A DNA stretch of 64,000 nucleotides from WTFV01 sp965203525 (GTDB lineage: Bacteria; Acidobacteriota; Vicinamibacteria; Vicinamibacterales; UBA8438): the NCBI GenBank assembly GCA_965203525.1, contig OZ241898.1, forward strand, positions 2,108,001 through 2,172,000, in the 5' to 3' direction. A program made the translations under genes and the position numbers. The first letter of the stretch is position 1; every line of letters begins with the position of its first letter. Positions 17,418-24,594 of this stretch are shown piece after piece. The notes beneath the pieces are model-generated. The model saw nothing but the letters and a program-made list of their open reading frames with translations, was not told the DNA's origin and did not search any database.

Positions 17418-18815
17418 ATGCGGCTCGAGACCCTCGACCTGCTCCGGTGCCCGTTCTGCGGCGTCCGCCTGTCGGTCGTCGAGAACGCGGCGCTCGAGCG
17501 CTATCGGCAGCACCTCGAGTCCGGCGTCCTCGGTTGCGAATGCTGCGCCTTCCCGGTGGTCGCGGGGATTCCGGTCCTGATCGCCGACGACGCGGCGCGC
17601 GGCGCCACGCGGGCGCTGGAGGCCGGACGGCGCGACGACGCGCTCCACCGCCTGCTCGGTCTGGAGGGGGCGCGGCGCGACGCCTTCGTCGAGCGGACCG
17701 CCGGCGCGCGTCCACCAACGTATCGCGACCTGCTGCCCCTGCTCTGCCCGGACGCGGAGGCCGACTACTTCCTGTACCGGTTTTCGGATCCGACCTTTCT
17801 GCTCGTCGAGGCGCTGCTCGACGTCCTGGGACGCGGCGTCCGGCCGGCGGCCGGACGCGCGCGGACCCCGGGCCGCCCGCGGGCGCAGGCCGGAACGGGG
17901 ACGGCGCCGCCGGAAGAGATCCATGTGTCGCGCCTGGAGCTCGCCCGCCCGCGGGCGCAGGCCGGAACGGGGACGGCGCCGGACCCGGGACACGTTGCCG
18001 CGCCGGCCGGACGCGCCCTCGATCTGTGCGGCGGCTCCGGCCACCTCACCCGCGTCCTGCTGCGCCAGCCGGCATGCGCCGGCGCGGTCGTCGCCGACGT
18101 CCGCTTCTGGAAGCTGTGGCTCGCCGCCCGCATCGTGGCGCCGGAGTGCGAGCCGGTCTGCTGCGACACGAACAGCCCGTTGCCGTTCGCCGACGATCGG
18201 TTCGCCACGGTCCTGCTGAACGACGCGTTTCACTACGTCTGGCACAAACGTCTGCTCGCCGGCGAGATGCGGCGGGTCGCGACTCGCGACGGCCTGATCG
18301 TCATGCCGCACCTGCACAGCGCGCACGGCGAGAACCACTCGGCCGGCGACACGCTCTCGCCCGCCGCCTACCGCGATCTGTTCGCGGCGCTGGACCCCAG
18401 GCTCTTCGACGACCGGCGGCTGCTGGACGATCTGCTCGACCGGCGCGTCGTCGACCTCGCGCGCGATATCCCGCCGGACGCCTGCCGCGACACGCCGTCG
18501 ATCACGCTCGTCGCCGGCCGGAACGCCGCGCCGTACCGCCGCCACGACGTCCCCGACCGGCTCGACGTCACCGGCGTGCTGGCCGTCAACCCGCTCTACC
18601 GCGCGGAACGCGCGGGCGGCGTCTCGCGCCTCACGCTCGGCTTCCCCAGCCCGGAGTACGAGGACGAGTTCGCGCTCGCCAGACGGTATCTGCCGGCCAG
18701 CGTCACCGTGGCCGCCGACCTCGCGGGCGCGGTCACCCCGGCGGAGGTCGGACCGGAGTACGCCGGGCTCCGCCGCCGGCGGGTGCTGCTCGACCTGCCG
18801 CGCCGCTACTGCTGA
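17418..18815 (+). CDS. SAM methyltransferase with Trm112-like zinc ribbon
   Basis: 465 residues. The N-terminus LDLLRCPFCGVRL (C11, C14) pairs with GCECCAFPVVAGIPVLI, a Trm112/YcaR-like zinc ribbon. A class I SAM-binding core begins at ALDLCGGSGHLTR, followed by VADVRFWK and FADDRFATVLLNDAFHYVW. A Pro/Arg-rich linker before the core carries an in-frame repeat insertion (17874-17981). The gene starts 12 bp after the PIG-L stop, so the two form an operon. Substrate unknown; the ribbon-plus-methyltransferase layout is common in sugar and natural-product gene clusters. Confidence 0.8.
   Translation: MRLETLDLLRCPFCGVRLSVVENAALERYRQHLESGVLGCECCAFPVVAGIPVLIADDAARGATRALEAGRRDDALHRLLGLEGARRDAFVERTAGARPPTYRDLLPLLCPDAEADYFLYRFSDPTFLLVEALLDVLGRGVRPAAGRARTPGRPRAQAGTGTAPPEEIHVSRLELARPRAQAGTGTAPDPGHVAAPAGRALDLCGGSGHLTRVLLRQPACAGAVVADVRFWKLWLAARIVAPECEPVCCDTNSPLPFADDRFATVLLNDAFHYVWHKRLLAGEMRRVATRDGLIVMPHLHSAHGENHSAGDTLSPAAYRDLFAALDPRLFDDRRLLDDLLDRRVVDLARDIPPDACRDTPSITLVAGRNAAPYRRHDVPDRLDVTGVLAVNPLYRAERAGGVSRLTLGFPSPEYEDEFALARRYLPASVTVAADLAGAVTPAEVGPEYAGLRRRRVLLDLPRRYC
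17874..17981. repeat. Repeat-spacer-repeat, period 72 bp (in-frame)
   Basis: A 36-bp block starting CGCCCGCGGGCGCAGGCCGG occurs identically at 17874-17909 and 17946-17981 with a 36-bp unrelated spacer, encoding RPRAQAGTGTAP twice in the methyltransferase linker. Confidence 0.95.
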
Positions 18816-18924
18816 CCGGCGGACGTCGGCGTCGCGAACGGCGGGGCTGCTTGCGATGCAGGATCGGCGGATTCGGCGCCTGCCGTGACCGGCGGACGTC
18901 GGCGTCGCGAACGGCGGGGCTGCT
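18813..18924. repeat. Repeat-spacer-repeat, period 73 bp, starts at stop codon
   Basis: A 39-bp block beginning TGACCGGCGGACGTCGGCGT occurs identically at 18813-18851 and 18886-18924, 34-bp spacer. The first three bases of copy 1 are the TGA stop of the methyltransferase gene. The remaining sequence up to 19054 shows no gene. Confidence 0.95.
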
Positions 18925-19054
18925 GCTGGCGCGCCGGCTCTCCCTCCGTCTCCCGCAACGAGGTCGCCTTCTGGCTCGCCGCCGCGTCCGGGAGCACCGA
19001 CGTGCCCGTCGTCAGAATCGTCGCTGGCGGGCCTGCGCGCGTCCGCGTTCCGCG

Positions 19055-19609
19055 CTACTCGAACATCTCGCGGACCGGCATTCTCCAGCCGGGAACGACG
19101 TCGTCGACCTCCAGCACGTCGTCCGCGGTCAGGGTGACCACGCCGGCCGGCGAACGATGGATCTTCACCGCGCGATCGAGCGGGTTCACGACAATGACGG
19201 CCGGCACCCCGGCGGCGAGCCAGTCGGCGATCTTCTCGTCCACCACGGCGCGGCGATCGTGCGCAGAGACGACCTCGACGGCGAGGTCCGGCGGGCCGGG
19301 GAAGTAACCCTGCGTGTTCCTTGCCGCGTCCGCCCTTTCACCGCGGGCGAAAGCGACGTCCGGCGCGCGGACGTGATCGGGACCGAGCATGAAACCGGTC
19401 TCGGCGGCGTAGGTCTTGCCCAGCTGGTTCGCTCGCACGTGCGCGCCCAGCGAGACGCCGATAGACATCGCGCATTCCCCGTGGGAATGGCCGGCAGGTG
19501 ACGTCCTTCTGAGCTTCCCTCGCACCAGCTCGTACCGGAAGCCGTCGTCCGGCATGGCGAGAAGCTCGTCCGCCGTCGTCGGTCGCGCCGTCTTCGCAGT
19601 CATGGCCAT
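19055..19609 (-). CDS. Uma2-family endonuclease-like protein
   Basis: 184 residues. The pattern TADELLAMPDDGFRYELVRG, MLGPDHVRAPDVAF and PDLAVEVVSAHDR...K..DW..AGVPAVIVVNP is the Uma2 (DUF820) family, a PD-(D/E)XK-like fold with catalytic-type residues D (APDV) and E (VEV). Biological role is unknown; Uma2 genes are often present in many copies. The start MAMTAK has two nearby ATG codons (19609, 19603) behind GGCGGAAG; the second has better spacing. A truncated relative lies at 54951-55098. The 240 bp up to 19852 hold no recognised gene. Confidence 0.8.
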   Translation of the reverse strand: MAMTAKTARPTTADELLAMPDDGFRYELVRGKLRRTSPAGHSHGECAMSIGVSLGAHVRANQLGKTYAAETGFMLGPDHVRAPDVAFARGERADAARNTQGYFPGPPDLAVEVVSAHDRRAVVDEKIADWLAAGVPAVIVVNPLDRAVKIHRSPAGVVTLTADDVLEVDDVVPGWRMPVREMFE

Positions 19610-19852
19610 CTTCCGCCTGAACGACCGGGCGCCGTCTCCGGGACGTCCGCGGGCGGGACGCCCCTCGCGGCAAGCAGCGACGCTGAAATTGTTCCCGGGC
19701 CGCCGGCGGCCCCCCGGACCGCCCGCACGTCGTTGATCAGGAGTGTGTTTCAACCACGCCAAGCCGGTCAGCTAATCTTCCTGGTTCAAACGGCCGGGAA
19801 CGACCCCAATATACCACCCATTACGGCAATTTCAGGGCCAAAACGCTCCCGC

Positions 19853-19962
19853 GGGTGCACGTCAAATTTGTGAGGGACCGCCATCGGGAGTGCAGGGCAG
19901 AACGAGATCGGCCGACAACTTCAGTAGACCGGCTGTTCACTGGAGGAGTCCGACCATGCCCG
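19853..19962 (+). repeat. 110-bp transposon leader repeat, copy A
   Basis: About 110 bp beginning GGGTGCACGTCAAATTTGTG and ending at the first codons of a small gene (ACCATGCCCG) matches 26266-26375 with only about five differences. It includes a TGGAGGAG ribosome site. It appears to be the 5' leader of a transposon-associated gene. Confidence 0.9.
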
Positions 19963-20155
19963 AGGAATCGATCGCCGCGCTCGAACAGCGCCGCGCCCAC
20001 CTGTGCCGGCAGTTGGCCTCGATCGGCGAGATGCGTTCGGGGTCGCTGATGGCGCGTTGCCGGTGCTGCGGCAAGACCGGCTGCGGCTGCACCCCGCCGG
20101 GGGAGGCACAGCGGGGTCCGGTGCTGTCGCTGACGCGCAAGGAGTCGGGGGAAGT
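19956..20155 (+). pseudogene. Truncated DUF6788-like transposon-associated gene
   Basis: Starts at ATG 19956 behind GGAGGAG. MPEESIAALEQRRAHL followed by GSLMARCRCCGKTGCGC and then VLSLTRK resembles small DUF6788-type proteins found beside transposases. After LTRKE the expected continuation stops and the sequence runs into a hairpin and the AT-richer patch, although the frame stays open to 20327. No transposase follows, so this is a remnant. Confidence 0.6.
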
Positions 20156-20163
20156 TGGTGGGA

Positions 20164-20196
20164 GCCGTCCGCCGGATCGCTACTCCGGCGGACGGC
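20164..20196. other. 13-bp perfect inverted repeat (hairpin)
   Basis: GCCGTCCGCCGGA (20164-20176) and TCCGGCGGACGGC (20184-20196) pair perfectly around a 7-nt loop. No T-run follows, so it is not an obvious intrinsic terminator. It sits at the boundary where the DUF6788-like remnant ends and the AT-richer genes begin. Confidence 0.85.
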
Positions 20197-20236
20197 CGAC
20201 GGGGCAAGGTCGGATTCTTACCCGCAGTGGTGGTGT

Positions 20237-20956
20237 TCAGTTTCTCAATCGGTTTACACACGAAATGATAGGATCGTCACCATCTAATGGGGTACCATAT
20301 AAATTAGCATTCGCCCTCAAGGCTTGACCGAATGCATATATTCCAAACTCTTCAATATAGTCGCTCCACCCTGTCTCACGGTTCAACGTCAACGAATAAC
20401 ACTTTTTCAACCCCTCAAACCAATATGGAACCGTTTGCTTTGCTGTCAAAATTTCATTCGCCAGAAAGGTAGCCCTTGTCCTGGCCTCATTTATAATTTT
20501 CTCCGTGGTGGCATGGGCCATGATCAAGGCGCTTTGCCAGTGGGCCACTTCAAGGGACTCATACTCAAACTCTCCGTTCACTTGGACTTGTATCTGTTCC
20601 ATGCGTGTAAGTGTGAAGTTGAACATTGTCGTGCAGAATGAATTTAGATCTAGCGAAGTTGTAATCATGTTGAAAGAAAACGACCGTGAATGCCACCAAT
20701 CCGAAGTCAGACCTTCCGCAGGTATTGGAGGATTGCCGTCATACACATTGAACCCGGCAGATCTGAATACTAGCGACACAACCGCTTCAACGTCCGCAGT
20801 CGTTACATGCACGCAGTCGTTATCAAGGTTCACGGAAACGTTGACGTTCTCAACATTCGCCAACCTGATCTGTTCGTATGTGGGCTGTGCGTCCGCGAGA
20901 ACGACCGAACCGAACAGCACCGCCACGAACAGCACGACGTTGTTGAGAGTAGTCAT
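20237..20956 (-). CDS. Secreted hypothetical protein, AT-rich island
   Basis: 239 residues; not recognised. The N-terminus MTTLNNVVLFVAVLFGSVVL, then ADAQ, is a signal peptide with a clear cleavage site. The mature part has few charged clusters, with cysteines at CVHVTT, SFCTTM, KKCYS and ISCVN that could form disulfides. Asn, Thr and Phe content and codon use are very different from the GC-rich neighbours, indicating transfer. Its 5' side holds a 14-bp-stem hairpin and then another small membrane gene on the same strand. Confidence 0.7.
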   Translation of the reverse strand: MTTLNNVVLFVAVLFGSVVLADAQPTYEQIRLANVENVNVSVNLDNDCVHVTTADVEAVVSLVFRSAGFNVYDGNPPIPAEGLTSDWWHSRSFSFNMITTSLDLNSFCTTMFNFTLTRMEQIQVQVNGEFEYESLEVAHWQSALIMAHATTEKIINEARTRATFLANEILTAKQTVPYWFEGLKKCYSLTLNRETGWSDYIEEFGIYAFGQALRANANLYGTPLDGDDPIISCVNRLRN

Positions 20957-21009
20957 TGTTCAGTCCCTTCCTGTTCCGTTCAGTTTCCGATCTGTTCTGT
21001 TCAGTCCGT

Positions 21010-21054
21010 ATCCGAAGCAGGGTCTAGGTTGTCAGTCTAAACCCTGCTTCGGAT
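21010..21054. other. 14-bp-stem inverted repeat between two minus-strand genes
   Basis: ATCCGAAGCAGGGT (21010-21023) and ACCCTGCTTCGGAT (21041-21054) form a perfect 14-bp stem with a 17-nt loop, 4 bp past the stop of the 113-residue protein gene. Position suits a transcription terminator or processing site, but there is no U-tract. Confidence 0.8.
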
Positions 21055-21058
21055 TGAA

Positions 21059-21400
21059 TCACGGTAGCAGCATAGACATTTTTGACGACACCCGTCCGTT
21101 ATCAAACGTCACGGATGCGCTACTCATGTTCGGGTTCGTCCACGTGTAGGTCACGCTTTGACCACCCAGAGGATCAGCATAGGACAGTGTTTCGGTCCCT
21201 TGCTGGCCGATGCACGCGACGACCTGCCGGTATGTCATTCCGTTCCGCACACACTCAAACTCATCCTGTGTGACGACAGCAGCCGCACCGCCGAACATCA
21301 CCGCGATTCCGAACACGATGCCGAGTACGAACAGTACCGCGAATCCGATCGCGATCATGACTGCCCATGCTTTGAGCAGGAACATAAACTTTTTCTTCAC
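21059..21400 (-). CDS. Membrane-anchored DUF3862/BLIP-like small protein
   Basis: 113 residues. A basic N-terminus MKKKF is followed by a long hydrophobic segment (about 6-42) that can anchor it in the membrane. The soluble part, VRNGMTYRQVVACIGQQG and later TYTWTNPN and VTFDNGRVSSK, follows the DUF3862/BamE-like pattern (VxxGMTxxEVxxxxG...YxW...VxFxNGxV). Such modules are small alpha-beta domains of unknown partner. Composition is AT-rich like the neighbouring gene. Start is ATG 21400, with GAAGGGAAGGGG upstream. Confidence 0.65.
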   Translation of the reverse strand: MKKKFMFLLKAWAVMIAIGFAVLFVLGIVFGIAVMFGGAAAVVTQDEFECVRNGMTYRQVVACIGQQGTETLSYADPLGGQSVTYTWTNPNMSSASVTFDNGRVSSKMSMLLP

Positions 21401-21794
21401 ATCCGCCCCCTTCCCTTCCAGTCCTCGTCAGTTTCCGACCGAACCAGAATCAGGGTTTATCTGATCCTGATCTGTTCTGTTCCGGTTCCGAGCGGCGGTA
21501 GTTCCCCACCTTGCTACCGCCATGCGGCCCTACCTTCTACCTACCGAACGACGGGCCGTCCGGCATGCCGCGCCCACTGTCTGATTATTCCAGCGGCGGT
21601 GGTTCATACCTTGACGTTTCCAAAAGATTGGGTCTTGGGTTACCGGGCGTTCGGGACCGATTTGGCCAATAGCCACGGGGCGAAATAGAGCGGACGTTCG
21701 GAGAAGTGGAAGCTACATGCAATGCCGCTCGCGTCAGTTCTCGCAGTATCTCCACGATGGGCTCGGCTTCTACGTGAACGTGTAGACTCCGTTC
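21401..21794. other. 394 bp without a convincing gene
   Basis: Only short frames are present. Around 21445-21490 there is a weak inverted repeat (ATCAGG / CCTGAT) and a short direct match GATCTGTTCTGTTC to the region near 20990, so the leaders of the two AT-rich genes share sequence. No RNA gene or promoter could be assigned. Confidence 0.4.
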
Positions 21795-21983
21795 CTATTC
21801 TATCCTGTTCACCGCCCAGCCGTACTGGTCACCCTGCCGCTCATCAATCGCCAGCGCGCCACGCGGTTGCGCGCTGGCTTGGCCACCGACCGACCTGACC
21901 GCGGCGCGCGACACGCCCGTCCGCATTCGCCGACCCGCGCGGCCCGCCACCGCCAGCAGGGCGATTACGAGTCCCGACGACAT
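21795..21983 (-). CDS. Possible small secreted protein, DUF4189-like fragment
   Basis: 62 residues, starting MSSGLVIALLAVAGRAG. The end GALAIDERQGDQYGWAVN resembles the first strand of DUF4189 proteins, but the frame stops right after it, so this is either a very short protein or the start of a truncated one. It begins 16 bp past the stop of the IS-split gene on the same strand. Low confidence: no strong ribosome site is seen. Confidence 0.35.
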   Translation of the reverse strand: MSSGLVIALLAVAGRAGRRMRTGVSRAAVRSVGGQASAQPRGALAIDERQGDQYGWAVNRIE

Positions 21984-21998
21984 CGAGTTGCCGTTTCG

Positions 21999-22214
21999 TC
22001 ATGGTCTCCTCCACCACTGCGGAAGTCCGCCGAAAGTCCTCAAATGCAGCAAGTAGTGAGGCTCACCTTCCGGGAACTGGAAGGTCACGTCCGAATTCCG
22101 AGGGGAGTTGTGATTCGGATCACCTTGATCAACATAGTCGATGTCGATATCGCCAACTGTATGATCGTCCTCCAACCACGAGATCTGGATGGATGCCGGG
22201 CTGATGGGACTTAG
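21999..22214 (-). pseudogene. C-terminal part of gene split by IS1380
   Basis: On the minus strand this reads SPISPASIQISWLEDDHTVG... to FGGLPQWWRRP and a TGA at 21999. It has no start of its own. Joining it across one copy of the TTAG target site to the fragment at 23975-24419 gives a continuous frame (...RQDLSPISPAS...), so it is the severed 3' end of that gene. Confidence 0.85.
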
Positions 22215-22318
22215 CCTGGATTATTCACCGGGGGTGCCGATCCGGGAGAGACACAAGGGCCTCCGCGCGGTAAAATCGCAGTGGCAACAGCCATTTTCAC
22301 CACCACGGAGGCCCCTGC

Positions 22319-23698
22319 GTGACGACCGACACGATACCACAGACTGTCCTGTTCCCGGAACTGTTCGACAAGCCCCTCGTCGCCACCTTCGACCGCGAGC
22401 ACGCCAGCTCCGACGGCGGCGCCGTTCTCCTCAAGGCGGCCGAGCGCGTGTACGGCCTCGTCAAGACGTTTGCCCGCTGTCTCGCCGACCGGCGCGACCC
22501 GGAGAAGATTCGGCACACGCTCGCGGAACTGGTCGGGCAGCGGATCTTCGGCATCGCGTGCGGTCACCCCGACGGCAACGATGCCGACGACCTGGCCGAC
22601 GACCCCGTTCACAAGCTGCTGCTCGGACGGGACCCGGTGGCCGGCGCGCCGCTGGCGTCGCAACCGACGATCTCGCGGTTCGAGAACAGCCCGGGCCGCG
22701 GCGCGCTCTATCGCATGGCGCGGGAGTTGGCGGCGAGCGTCATCGAGCGGCACCGGCGCCGGCTGGGGCGGCGGGTGCGGCGCATCACCATCGATCTGGA
22801 CCCGACCGACGACCTGACGCATGGCGCACAACAGCTTTCGTTCTTCAACGGACACTACGGCGGCTGGTGTTATCTGCCGCTGCTCGCGTTCCTGACCTTC
22901 AACGACGAGACGGAGCAGTATCTGTGCGCGGCGGTGCTGCGGCCGGGCAATGCGGTGGCGGCCGACGGGAGCCTGGGCCTGCTGAGACGGCTGCTGCCGA
23001 TGCTGCGGGCGGCGTTTCCGCGGACGTCGTTTCTCGTCCGGCTCGACGGGGGCTTTGCGACCCCGGAGGTCTTCGATTTCCTGGAGGCGGAACCGGGACT
23101 CGACTACGTGGTGGCGATGGGCAGGAACGCGGTGTTGGTGCGGCAGGCCGAATCCGCCATGGCGGCGGCCCGCGCGCAGAGCGGGGCCAGCGGCCGGACC
23201 GAGCACGTCTATACCGACACCCGCTACGCGGCCCGCACGTGGAAGCGCGAACGCCGGGTCGTGATCAAGGCCGAAGTGGTCCGGCATCCGGGCCGCGAGC
23301 CGCGGGACAATCCGCGCTTCGTCGTGACGAATCTCCCGCAGAATCCGCGCTTCGTCTACGAGAAGGTCTACTGCGCCCGCGGCGACGTCGAGAACCGGAT
23401 CAAGGAGTTGCTGGACGGTCTGCAGATCGACCGCACGAGCTGCTGCCGGTTCCTGGCGAACCAGTTGCGCGTGTTGCTGACGGCTGCCGCCTACGTGCTC
23501 ATGCAGGAACTGCGGCTGCGGGCGGCGCGAACCGGCTGTGCCCGCACCCAGGTGACGTGGCTGCGCAACCGGCTGCTGAAGCTCGGCGTGCACGTCGTCG
23601 GCTCCGTGCGCCGCATCGTCCTGCATCTGCCCCGGGGGACGCCGCATCTGAACGCATGGCGGCGCATCGCGCTGGCCCTCGGCGCCCGCGCCGGGTAG
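22319..23698 (+). CDS. IS1380-family transposase
   Basis: 459 residues, start GTG with GGAGG 8 bp upstream. DDE-type transposase of the IS1380 family: FDREHASSDGGAVLLKAAE near the start, GDPNDADDL-like GHPDGNDADDLADDP, DLDPTDDLTHGAQQ (first Asp region), LVRLDGGFATPEVFDFLE (second Asp) and CARGDVENRIKELLDGL (catalytic Glu). Length is normal for the family and there is no frameshift, so it is probably functional. Confidence 0.93.
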   Translation: MTTDTIPQTVLFPELFDKPLVATFDREHASSDGGAVLLKAAERVYGLVKTFARCLADRRDPEKIRHTLAELVGQRIFGIACGHPDGNDADDLADDPVHKLLLGRDPVAGAPLASQPTISRFENSPGRGALYRMARELAASVIERHRRRLGRRVRRITIDLDPTDDLTHGAQQLSFFNGHYGGWCYLPLLAFLTFNDETEQYLCAAVLRPGNAVAADGSLGLLRRLLPMLRAAFPRTSFLVRLDGGFATPEVFDFLEAEPGLDYVVAMGRNAVLVRQAESAMAAARAQSGASGRTEHVYTDTRYAARTWKRERRVVIKAEVVRHPGREPRDNPRFVVTNLPQNPRFVYEKVYCARGDVENRIKELLDGLQIDRTSCCRFLANQLRVLLTAAAYVLMQELRLRAARTGCARTQVTWLRNRLLKLGVHVVGSVRRIVLHLPRGTPHLNAWRRIALALGARAG

Positions 23699-23755
23699 TC
23701 CGAAACCCGCGCAGCCCGTAGCCCGAACCGCACCGCCCGCGACGGCGGAGCCTTG

Positions 23756-23865
23756 CCTGAACCCGCCTGTCCGCAACCGCCGGGCCCGCGAACGACGCCT
23801 TCGATGACGGTTGCTCGCCCTCGGCGGTCCTGAATCCGTCTGTCCGCAACCGCCAGACCCGTGAA
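23756..23865. repeat. Repeat-spacer-repeat, period 73 bp, inside IS1380
   Basis: A 37-bp block (CTGTCCGCAACCGCC core) at 23756-23792 recurs at 23829-23865 with about five mismatches and a 36-bp unrelated spacer. It lies in the non-coding right arm of the IS. Confidence 0.85.
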
Positions 23866-23974
23866 GGCTGTTCCACGCGTCGCGGCCCGCGCACCGACGC
23901 GTGTCCGAGACCCCGTTTCGTGGCCGAGCATGGCCCGTCGGGGCCTCATGCCCGACCTTCATGAATAATCCAGG

Positions 23975-24419
23975 TTAGGTCCTGCCTGACGCAATCCGTC
24001 TCCCTCAATGCCGTGAAGAAGCCAACGCCCAGCGGCCCCAACCCTCCGACAAGCTGCCCGTTCGCTCGTTTCACATGCCCATGGCTCCTCTTGGTGAAGT
24101 CGTCGCGAGACTCCAGCTCCTCCACGGCCCCCTTGGTGAGGGTCACCGATAGGCGATACTGATGCCGGCCCTCGCTGGACGAAGGTAAAGCGCCCCAGAT
24201 CTCATCCACGCTCACGACGAGATGGTCAAGTTCGACCGCCTCAAGAGCGTGGATGATCGCGTGGAATGTAGTGCGACGGGACTCCTCCAGCCGATTGTAC
24301 GAGTCGGCATCACCGGCGAATAGCTCCTGTCCGCGAGGAGAAAGGAGATCCCAGGAGGAGTCGGGAGCGGTGCCTTGGAGCGTGGCGGCGACGACAGAGG
24401 CGAGTACAAAACGAACCAT
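23975..24419 (-). pseudogene. N-terminal part of secreted protein gene split by IS1380
   Basis: Starts MVRFVLASVVAATLQG (short signal-like N-terminus) and runs to ...RETDCVRQDL, where the IS begins; translation then reads into the IS end (TWIIHEGRA) and stops at 23946. The family is not recognised. With the severed 3' end at 21999-22214 the ancestral protein would have 218 residues. It is less GC-rich than the neighbouring metabolic genes. Confidence 0.85.
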
Positions 24420-24594
24420 GGCGTGCCTACCTCCCGACGGGTTTATCGGTTGCGACGCGCTCAGGGCTACGATCCCGGGCGGGTCTCCGACATGTCCGAT
24501 CAGTAGTATCGGAGCGAGTACCCGGCGATGTCAAGCGTCCCGGTCTGCGCACGGCATGCAGACCGGGACGCTTCGTCGGGCCCGGGCCCGGGCT

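Larger units (their letters stand above)
22215..23974 (+). mobile_element. Complete IS1380-family insertion sequence
   Basis: 1760 bp bounded by the inverted repeat CCTGGATTATTCA (22215-22227; its complement at 23962-23974). The element is flanked by a 4-bp target duplication TTAG (22211-22214 and 23975-23978). It carries one transposase gene, and a repeat-spacer-repeat in its 260-bp right non-coding part. Intact ends and the exact target duplication indicate a fairly recent insertion. Confidence 0.93.

Noticed and set aside
20164..20196. Rho-independent terminator
   Set aside because: The stem is perfect but no T-tract follows on either strand.
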